Assembly: GCA_016295275.1 (NCBI GenBank)
Contig: JAEDLN010000140.1
Location: forward strand, 1-6,326
DNA from: Kiritimatiellia bacterium
GTDB taxonomy: Bacteria > Verrucomicrobiota > Kiritimatiellia > RFP12 > UBA3636
DNA: 6,326 nt
Reading direction: 5' to 3'
Under the pieces are notes generated by a model that had not been told where the DNA came from, did no database searches, and worked only from the letters and a program-made list of their open reading frames with translations. Position numbers and translations under genes: made by a program. Positions 1 to 4,135 of this stretch are shown piece by piece; position 1 is the first letter of the stretch; each line of letters begins with the position of its first letter.

Positions 1-19
1 CCCGGCCCCCGCCCCCGGG
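1..19. other. C-rich edge segment with short inverted repeat
   Basis: The first 19 bases are only C and G. CCCGG at 1-5 can pair with CCGGG at 15-19 around a 9-base C-rich loop. The composition resembles the GC-rich block at 2731-3190, so this may be the end of another such intergenic element cut by the window edge. No T-tract follows, so it is not a convincing + strand terminator. Confidence 0.3.
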
Positions 20-82
20 AACAAGCATTTTCAGATCCTTGCAACAATCGCATTTTTCCAATATCCAAAAAGAAAGCGACTA

Positions 83-91
83 TGGTAGAAT
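83..91 (+). promoter_or_regulatory. Extended -10 promoter (TGGTAGAAT)
   Basis: TGG at 83-85 directly precedes TAGAAT at 86-91, a TGn-extended -10 box. No good -35 hexamer lies 16-18 bases upstream, as is common for extended -10 promoters. Transcription normally starts about seven bases after the box, which is the A of the ATG at 98. The promoter of the methyltransferase-like gene (3212-3220) has the same geometry. Confidence 0.55.
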
Positions 92-97
92 GCAACG

Positions 98-1204
98 ATG
101 AAAACCACCGCGAGAAAGCTTTCTCCATCACGCTTATCTTTCGCGATTATCCATCATACATTCAAAATTATGGACTCTTCTCCTATCCGGATTGCCGTTA
201 TCGGTTGCGGCGTTATCGGTCCGCTCCATGCCGTTTGCTATCAGCATAGTCCGCATGCTCGCTTGGATATGGTCTGCGACCTCATCGAACAACGTGCGAA
301 AAAAACGGCCGAAAAATACGGCATCCCACGCTGGACGACAAACGCGGCAGAGGTCTTTGCAAATCCCGATATCGACGCCGTCTCCATTTGCACCGATCAC
401 GCTTCCCACGCCGAACTCGCATGCGCTGCGCTCGCCGCCGGAAAACACGTTCTGTGCGAAAAATGCCTCGGTCGCAATCAAGCTGACGTCGATCGGATGG
501 TCGCCGCCGCTGCCGCCCACCCCGATTTGGTGGCAGAAGGCGTATTCCAACACCGGTTCGATCCGCTTCCAAGAGCCTTTCATTCGATTGTCCGGGAAGG
601 CTTGCTCGGGAATCTGATCTCCGTCAGCGGACTCCACAATTGCTATCGGTCCAAGCAATACTACGAAAACGACAATTGGCGCGGAACATTCGCCGGCGAA
701 GGCGGCGGCGTTCTCATCAACCAAAGCATCCATTTCCTCGATTTGCTGCTCTGGATCGGAGGCTCCCCTGTCGGCGTTCATGGATATGCGGCAAATCTCG
801 CTCACCGCGGAATCATCGAAACCGAGGACACCGCAGCCCTCTCCATGCGCCTTGAATCCGGTGCGCTGGCTTCCCTTCTCTGCACGAACGCAAGCCATCT
901 GAACTGGTTCTACCGACTCTCTTTCACCGGAACCGAAGGATTCCTCGAACTGCGCGACAACACCCTGACACAATGCGAATTCAAGGATCCGGAACGGCAA
1001 AACGCCGTCCGGAAACGAATTGAAGAGGCGATCGCAACCGAAGACATCGCAAAAGGAAAAGACTACTACGGAACCGGACATCAAGCGCAAATCGATGATT
1101 TTGTGGACGCCGTCTTCAAGAAGACCGCCCCATTCATCCCATTCGCTTCCGCCGCAAAAACCGCGAGTACCGTCTTTGCCCTCTACGCCGATTCCAAACG
1201 CTGA
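98..1204 (+). CDS. Gfo/Idh/MocA family NAD(P)-dependent oxidoreductase
   Basis: Predicted cytosolic dehydrogenase of the Gfo/Idh/MocA family, which oxidises or reduces sugars, inositols and sugar nucleotides with NAD(P). Numbered from the ATG at 98 (368 residues), the Rossmann fold begins near residue 30 with the dinucleotide motif GCGVIG (36-41). The family EKP motif appears as EKC (121-123), keeping catalytic Lys122. The C-terminal half has the family segment GGGVLINQSIH (202-212) with the likely catalytic His212, then an alpha/beta sheet domain. The substrate cannot be read from sequence; relatives include sugar-nucleotide and glycoside-modifying dehydrogenases. Start choice is open. The ATG at 98 fits the promoter at 83-91 as a leaderless start. 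The in-frame ATG at 170 would give a more typical 344-residue protein beginning just before the first beta strand, and the 24 extra residues look unlike the family. Neither start has a clear ribosome binding site. Family call is sure, substrate unknown. Confidence 0.9.
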   Translation: MKTTARKLSPSRLSFAIIHHTFKIMDSSPIRIAVIGCGVIGPLHAVCYQHSPHARLDMVCDLIEQRAKKTAEKYGIPRWTTNAAEVFANPDIDAVSICTDHASHAELACAALAAGKHVLCEKCLGRNQADVDRMVAAAAAHPDLVAEGVFQHRFDPLPRAFHSIVREGLLGNLISVSGLHNCYRSKQYYENDNWRGTFAGEGGGVLINQSIHFLDLLLWIGGSPVGVHGYAANLAHRGIIETEDTAALSMRLESGALASLLCTNASHLNWFYRLSFTGTEGFLELRDNTLTQCEFKDPERQNAVRKRIEEAIATEDIAKGKDYYGTGHQAQIDDFVDAVFKKTAPFIPFASAAKTASTVFALYADSKR

Positions 1205-1257
1205 CGCCCCCGCGCGGCGACGCCAAACGCAATTCCACGATTCAGCGCGTTCAAAAT

Positions 1258-1288
1258 AAAAAAGCCGCCCCGGTTCGGGACGGCTTTT
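1258..1288. terminator. Bidirectional rho-independent terminator
   Basis: GCCGCCCCG (1264-1272) pairs with CGGGACGGC (1276-1284) around the loop GTT, with one C/A mismatch. An A-run lies on the left (1258-1263) and TTTT on the right (1285-1288), so RNA from either strand ends in a GC hairpin followed by U residues. It lies between two convergent genes, 60 bases after the dehydrogenase stop and 30 bases after the fucO stop, and probably serves both. Confidence 0.85.
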
Positions 1289-1313
1289 GCGCTTCTTCAG
1301 CACCGAGTCGATA

Positions 1314-2627
1314 TTACTTCTTCTTGCTGACCTTCTTTGCAGCAGGCTTCGCCGCGGGCTTTGCCGCAGGCTTCGCGGCGGACTTTGCGCAGCACTTCTT
1401 CGCGTAGCACTTCTTCGCGGCGGGTTTCGCAACAGGCTTCGCCTCAGGCTTTTTTTCGCTCGGACAAGCAACACCGGCAAGTTTCGAATACAGGCAAAGC
1501 AACTCCGCCTCCGTTACATCACGCGGATTGCCGGGACGGCAAGCGTCGACATACGCAGAATGCGCCAAAAACGCAAGATCCTTCTCCTTCACAATCGAAC
1601 GCAAATCGGAAGGAATCCCGACATCGGCTCCAAGCTTGGAAACCGCATCGCAAGCAGCCTCGATCGCCTTCTTGCCCGTCAATTTCTCGGCACCCTTCAC
1701 GCCCATCGCCTTGGCAATTTCTCGATAGCGAACGTCGGATCCCTTGACAGTCGAATTGAAGCGCATCACATGCGGCAGCAAGATCGCGCAAGCAACGCCG
1801 TGCGGCGTGTCGTAGAATGCGGAAAGCGGATGGGCCATCGCATGGGCAATTCCCAGTCCGACATTCGAAAAGCCCATGCCGGCAATGTACTGGGCCAATC
1901 CCATCTTCTCGCGGGCAACCTTGTCGCCCTTGACGCTCTTGCGAAGATTGGCGCCAATCAACTCAATCGCCTTGAGATGGAACATGTCCGTCATTTCCCA
2001 GGCGGCCTTTGTCGTGTAGCCCTCGATCGCATGGGTAAGCGCATCCATGCCCGTCGCCGCGCAAAGCTTGCCGGGCATCGACAGCATCATGTTGGGATCG
2101 ACAACGGCAACCGCAGGAATGTCGTGCGGATCGACGCACACGAATTTGCGGTTCTTCTCACGATCCGTAATCACATAGTTGATGGTAACCTCCGCCGCCG
2201 TGCCGGCCGTCGTCGGTACCGCAATCGTGTAAACCGCCGGATTCTTGGTCGGCGCAACGCCTTCCAGCGAACGGACATCCGCAAATTCCGGATTGTTCAC
2301 AATGATGCCAATCGCCTTCGCAGTATCCATGGAGGATCCGCCGCCAATCGCAATGATGCAGTCGGCTTTCGCCTTCTTGAACGCTTTGACACCGGCTTGG
2401 ACATTCTCAATCGTCGGATTCGGCTTGATCTCCGTGAAAAGCGAATACTTCACCTTCGCCTTGTCCAAAACGTCTGTCACCTTGCCGGTAACGCCAAATT
2501 TGACCAAATCCGGATCGGATGCGACAAAGGCCTTCTTGCATCCATTGGCCCGGACAAGTCCCGGAATTTCAGTAATTGCATCGACTCCATGATAGGAGTA
2601 CTGGTTGAGAACAATACGATTAGCCAT
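1314..2627 (-). CDS. fucO: Lactaldehyde reductase-like iron alcohol dehydrogenase with basic tail
   Basis: Group III iron-dependent alcohol dehydrogenase, most like FucO, which interconverts L-lactaldehyde and L-1,2-propanediol with NAD(H) at the end of fucose and rhamnose breakdown. It opens with MANR as E. coli FucO does, and long stretches match that protein as I remember it, including NPEFADVRSLEG (112-123) and TTAGTAAEVTINYVITD (139-155). The NAD-binding loop GGGS is at 95-98. All four iron ligands are present: Asp195, His199, His262 and His276. The catalytic part ends near residue 386, close to the usual length of about 383. From residue 388 a tail of 50 residues follows, with 17 Lys, only two Glu, repeated KPAA units and Cys388, 407, 412 and 413; this is not usual for FucO. 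The gene is alone on its strand, with its own promoter, strong ribosome binding site and terminator. Propanediol-type dehydrogenases are the closest alternatives. Confidence 0.9.
   Translation of the reverse strand: MANRIVLNQYSYHGVDAITEIPGLVRANGCKKAFVASDPDLVKFGVTGKVTDVLDKAKVKYSLFTEIKPNPTIENVQAGVKAFKKAKADCIIAIGGGSSMDTAKAIGIIVNNPEFADVRSLEGVAPTKNPAVYTIAVPTTAGTAAEVTINYVITDREKNRKFVCVDPHDIPAVAVVDPNMMLSMPGKLCAATGMDALTHAIEGYTTKAAWEMTDMFHLKAIELIGANLRKSVKGDKVAREKMGLAQYIAGMGFSNVGLGIAHAMAHPLSAFYDTPHGVACAILLPHVMRFNSTVKGSDVRYREIAKAMGVKGAEKLTGKKAIEAACDAVSKLGADVGIPSDLRSIVKEKDLAFLAHSAYVDACRPGNPRDVTEAELLCLYSKLAGVACPSEKKPEAKPVAKPAAKKCYAKKCCAKSAAKPAAKPAAKPAAKKVSKKK
1332..1373 (-). repeat. 12-base KPAA-coding repeats in the fucO tail
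   Basis: This stretch encodes KPAA three times in a row followed by KK (residues 419-432). The codons are similar but vary at third positions (GCG, GCA, GCC; AAG, AAA), so the repeat is kept better in protein than in DNA. A looser version, KPEA-KPVA-KPAA, is at residues 393-404. In-frame 12-base units can lengthen or shorten by slippage without breaking the reading frame. Confidence 0.7.
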
Positions 2628-2630
2628 AAC

Positions 2631-2644
2631 AGGAGAATCTCCTT
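2631..2644 (-). promoter_or_regulatory. fucO ribosome binding site inside an inverted repeat
   Basis: Read on the - strand, AAGGAGA (2644-2638) is a strong Shine-Dalgarno sequence ten bases before the ATG at 2627, which supports that start. The core lies in a perfect inverted repeat, AGGAGA-A-TCTCCT on the + strand (2631-2643). The one-base centre is too small for a simple RNA hairpin, but the repeat could bind a protein or pair between molecules. It is the only strong ribosome binding site in the window. Confidence 0.8.
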
Positions 2645-2657
2645 ATTGTTGAAAAAT

Positions 2658-2676
2658 GAAAAGCAAAACGCTTTTC
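2658..2676 (-). promoter_or_regulatory. Leader hairpin or operator before fucO
   Basis: GAAAAGC (2658-2664) and GCTTTTC (2670-2676) form a perfect 7-bp inverted repeat around a 5-base loop. The transcription start predicted from the -10 box is about 2674, so the repeat spans the start of the mRNA. It could be a stabilising 5' hairpin or a repressor operator over the start point; the sequence alone does not decide. Confidence 0.45.
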
Positions 2677-2680
2677 GCTC

Positions 2681-2709
2681 ACTATACAAAAAGAAATCTT
2701 CTTCTGCAA
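2681..2709 (-). promoter_or_regulatory. fucO promoter (TTGCAG-N17-TATAGT)
   Basis: On the - strand, TTGCAG (2709-2704) and TATAGT (2686-2681) are good -35 and -10 hexamers at the ideal 17-base spacing. Transcription would start near 2674 and give a leader of about 47 bases. The promoter sits in the AT-rich strip between the gene and the GC-rich repeat block, as a housekeeping sigma factor promoter would. Confidence 0.75.
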
Positions 2710-2733
2710 TACCTTTTCGTTTCTGATAACTCG

Positions 2734-2762
2734 CCCCAAAAACGCCCCGCTCGCCCCCTCCC
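2734..2762 (-). other. G-quadruplex-type motif upstream of fucO promoter
   Basis: Four C-runs on the + strand (2734-2737, 2745-2748, 2754-2758, 2760-2762) give four G-runs of three or more on the - strand, with loops of 7, 5 and 1 bases. This meets the usual G-quadruplex pattern. It begins 25 bases upstream of the fucO -35 box, on that gene's coding strand. Folding is only a prediction. Confidence 0.4.
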
Positions 2763-2798
2763 GCCCGTGCCCGCGCACCGCCCGTGCCCCTCGCGCTC

Positions 2799-2926
2799 CA
2801 TGGTGCGGTCCCGTTGCGCTTCCTCGCGTGTCCCATGGTGCGGTCCCGTGGCGCTTCCTCGCGTGTCCCATGGTGCGGTCTCGCGTGTCCCATGGTGCGG
2901 TCCCGTGGCGGTAGGGCGCGATGTCC
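2799..2926 (+). repeat. 35-bp tandem repeat array
   Basis: Units beginning CATGGTGCGGTC start at 2799, 2834, 2869 and 2891. The first two are 35 bp and differ at one base (2814 T versus 2849 G). The third is 22 bp, having lost 13 bases of the unit's middle. The fourth keeps the first 19 bases and then runs into the 39-bp hairpin element. There are no unique spacers, so this is not a CRISPR array. The pattern fits expansion and contraction by slippage or unequal recombination. Confidence 0.9.
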
Positions 2927-2939
2927 CCATCGCGCCGCC
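2901..2939 (+). repeat. 39-bp duplicated hairpin element, copy A
   Basis: This 39-bp segment recurs at 3041-3079, 140 bases downstream, with one mismatch (2927 C versus 3067 T). It contains a perfect 9-bp stem, GGCGCGATG (2915-2923) with CATCGCGCC (2928-2936), and a TCCC tetraloop. The single mismatch between copies is in the loop, so the stem is intact in both. No T-run follows, so it is more like a REP-type palindromic element than a terminator. Confidence 0.85.
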
Positions 2940-2967
2940 CGTGCCCACTCGCCCCCCACGCCCGCCG

Positions 2968-2992
2968 CCCTCGCGCCCCTCGCCCGCGCCCC
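2968..2992 (-). other. G-quadruplex-type motif within the repeat block
   Basis: C-runs at 2968-2970, 2976-2979, 2983-2985 and 2989-2992 on the + strand give four G-runs on the - strand, with loops of 5, 3 and 3 bases. It lies between the two copies of the 39-bp hairpin element. Such motifs arise easily in C-rich sequence, so function is uncertain. Confidence 0.35.
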
Positions 2993-3004
2993 GTTGCCGT
3001 GTCC

Positions 3005-3051
3005 CACGCTCGTGTCCCGTTGCCGCGCTCCACGCTCGTGTCCCGTGGCGG
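3005..3051 (+). repeat. 26-bp tandem repeat
   Basis: CACGCTCGTGTCCCGT occurs at 3005-3020 and again at 3031-3046, giving a 26-bp period. The second unit runs directly into copy B of the 39-bp element. The inner word GTCCCGT is shared with the 35-bp array, so the repeat families appear to come from the same building blocks. Confidence 0.75.
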
Positions 3052-3079
3052 TAGGGCGCGATGTCCTCATCGCGCCGCC
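3041..3079 (+). repeat. 39-bp duplicated hairpin element, copy B
   Basis: Second copy of the element at 2901-2939, identical at 38 of 39 bases. The stem GGCGCGATG (3055-3063) with CATCGCGCC (3068-3076) is unchanged and the loop is TCCT. The bases upstream differ from those before copy A beyond the shared GTCCCGT words, so the duplicated unit is this short element and not the whole array. Confidence 0.85.
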
Positions 3080-3128
3080 GCGCCATTGCCCGTGGCGGCT
3101 CGCCACCGCGGTGCGCTGCTTGGCATCC

Positions 3129-3150
3129 CGCCCCCTCGCCGCCCCCTCGC
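3129..3150 (+). repeat. Two tandem 11-bp units (CGCCCCCTCGC)
   Basis: The 11-mer at 3129-3139 is repeated exactly at 3140-3150. A similar CGCCCCCTC word occurs at 2752-2760 near the opposite edge of the block. Confidence 0.7.
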
Positions 3151-3158
3151 CGCGCCTC

Positions 3159-3178
3159 GCGCTCGCGCGCGCGAGCGC
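3159..3178. promoter_or_regulatory. 20-bp perfect GC palindrome upstream of promoter
   Basis: A perfect 20-bp palindrome with no central spacer (arms GCGCTCGCGC and GCGCGAGCGC) ends 12 bases before the -35 hexamer at 3191. The symmetry and position would suit an operator for a dimeric regulator or a cruciform-forming site. In a block this rich in CG it could also have arisen by chance. Confidence 0.4.
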
Positions 3179-3190
3179 ACACGGGTGCGG

Positions 3191-3220
3191 TTGTACAGGC
3201 GCCCCCTCTTGTGCTACACT
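3191..3220 (+). promoter_or_regulatory. Promoter of the operon at 3227 (TTGTAC-N18-TACACT)
   Basis: TTGTAC (3191-3196) and TACACT (3215-3220) are spaced by 18 bases, and TG at 3212-3213 makes the -10 box an extended one. The expected transcription start is the A of the ATG at 3227, leaving no untranslated leader. No ribosome binding site precedes that ATG. The -10 to ATG distance matches that of the promoter at 83-91. Confidence 0.7.
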
Positions 3221-3226
3221 TGCCGT

Positions 3227-4093
3227 ATGCAATCCACTGAGCAAAATACACCCGTTGAAATTCCCGCGAAAAAGACCTTTTCCCAACGCGCGCTCTCCCC
3301 GACCGAACGATTTGAGATGATGCTGCCGCACCGGTTGGAACTGGCGGCCGTTTTGCATCATCTTCAGCGACTTCCTTCCGCCGAACAGCTGTCGCAGATG
3401 ACCTTGTTGGATATCGGAATGCCCAATCCCGTCATGTCCGAGGTGCTGCGAAAGCGCGGAGGAAACTGGTGTACCGTTGCTCGCTCCCCCGCATTCGCGC
3501 AAGAGGCCGCCGATTACTTGGGCTCCGATGTGGCTTGCTTGGGAGGCGATGGAACCATTCCCTACGAAAATGGCGTTTTCGATGTCGTGATCGTCGCGCT
3601 GGATATCCTCGTCGCCGTCTCCGACCAACTCGCATTCATCAAAGAATGCAACCGCGTCCTGAAAAGCTCCGGCATGCTCATCATTTCCGCACAGGCAAAA
3701 CGCGCCCTTTCAATCGGCGATTTTATCCGGAACCGCCGGTGGAACAATCCGCATAGCCCCTACGCCGCAACCTATACGGAAACATCCCTGTATAGCACCA
3801 TCAAAAACGGATTCGATATTCAGGACGTCAACTACTTCTCCCGCTTCTGGGTCGATCTCGTCCGGATCCGGGAAGCCAAACTCGTGGAACAGGGCCATAC
3901 GTCGGACGAAATCGCTCTCCGTCTCCGCACGCTCTATCGCATCGCCCATGCGCTCGATCGCTTCGATCTCCTGCAACGCGGCCATGTCGTGATCCTTTCG
4001 GCCCGCCGCAGACGCTGGTCCGCACGCGTCATGCCCGTCCTAGGCGATGGACGCACCCTCTCCGAAGCCGTTCTCTTCAGACCGCCGGCCTAA
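3227..4093 (+). CDS. Class I SAM-dependent methyltransferase-like protein
   Basis: A 288-residue cytosolic protein with the order of a class I SAM-methyltransferase domain. The first strand and SAM-binding loop are at LLDIGMPNP (60-68), which lacks the usual GxG after LDIG. The acidic motif region is YENGVFDVVIVALDIL (113-128), and the post-core helix and strand are FIKECNRVLKSSGMLII (137-153), a typical Methyltransf_11 pattern. The C-terminal part (160-288) is helical and basic and not recognised. The altered loop means SAM binding is uncertain; substrate is unknown. The ATG at 3227 was chosen because it follows a promoter at leaderless distance. The open frame continues upstream to 2921 only through the GC-rich repeats, and that part is not believable protein. 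It is the first gene of a + strand operon, 42 bases before the next gene. Confidence 0.75.
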   Translation: MQSTEQNTPVEIPAKKTFSQRALSPTERFEMMLPHRLELAAVLHHLQRLPSAEQLSQMTLLDIGMPNPVMSEVLRKRGGNWCTVARSPAFAQEAADYLGSDVACLGGDGTIPYENGVFDVVIVALDILVAVSDQLAFIKECNRVLKSSGMLIISAQAKRALSIGDFIRNRRWNNPHSPYAATYTETSLYSTIKNGFDIQDVNYFSRFWVDLVRIREAKLVEQGHTSDEIALRLRTLYRIAHALDRFDLLQRGHVVILSARRRRWSARVMPVLGDGRTLSEAVLFRPPA

Positions 4094-4135
4094 GCCCTCC
4101 TTCGCATAGCGCCGATTCCGACGGTATCGCTGATC

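Larger units (their letters stand above)
2731..3190. other. GC-rich repetitive intergenic block
   Basis: This fills most of the 599-bp divergent gap between fucO and the methyltransferase-like gene. By hand count, 2741-3180 is about 78% GC, well above the coding sequence on either side. It is built from short direct and inverted repeats (35-bp tandem units, a duplicated 39-bp hairpin element, 26-bp and 11-bp tandem units) and recurring words such as GTGTCCC, GTCCCGTGGCG and CCCTCGC. Open frames cross it on both strands, but the repeat period of 35 is not a multiple of three and no protein family is recognisable, so it is judged non-coding. Confidence 0.8.

Noticed and set aside
134..1480. 448-codon open frame on the - strand across the sugar dehydrogenase
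   Set aside because: It is antisense to a gene with clear family motifs, crosses the terminator and the end of fucO, and its product is Arg/Ser-rich low-complexity sequence with no recognisable domain.
1287..2726. 479-codon open frame on the + strand across fucO
   Set aside because: Antisense shadow of a strongly recognisable iron alcohol dehydrogenase; the translated sequence is Arg-rich and matches no family I know.
2799..2926. Possible CRISPR array
   Set aside because: The units are directly adjacent with no unique spacers, there are only about four, and no cas genes are present.
2915..2936. Hairpin read as a rho-independent terminator
   Set aside because: The stem is strong but neither strand has a T-run after it, and no gene ends nearby.
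2921..3226. N-terminal extension of the methyltransferase-like gene to an ATG at 2921
   Set aside because: The extension is translated GC-rich repeat sequence (Pro, Arg, Ala), and the promoter at 3191-3220 lies inside it, so transcription from that promoter could not include it.
2477..3628. Long - strand frames through the repeat block
   Set aside because: They join antisense methyltransferase, repeats and fucO sequence, and the repeats have a 35-bp period that shifts frame from unit to unit. No domain is visible.
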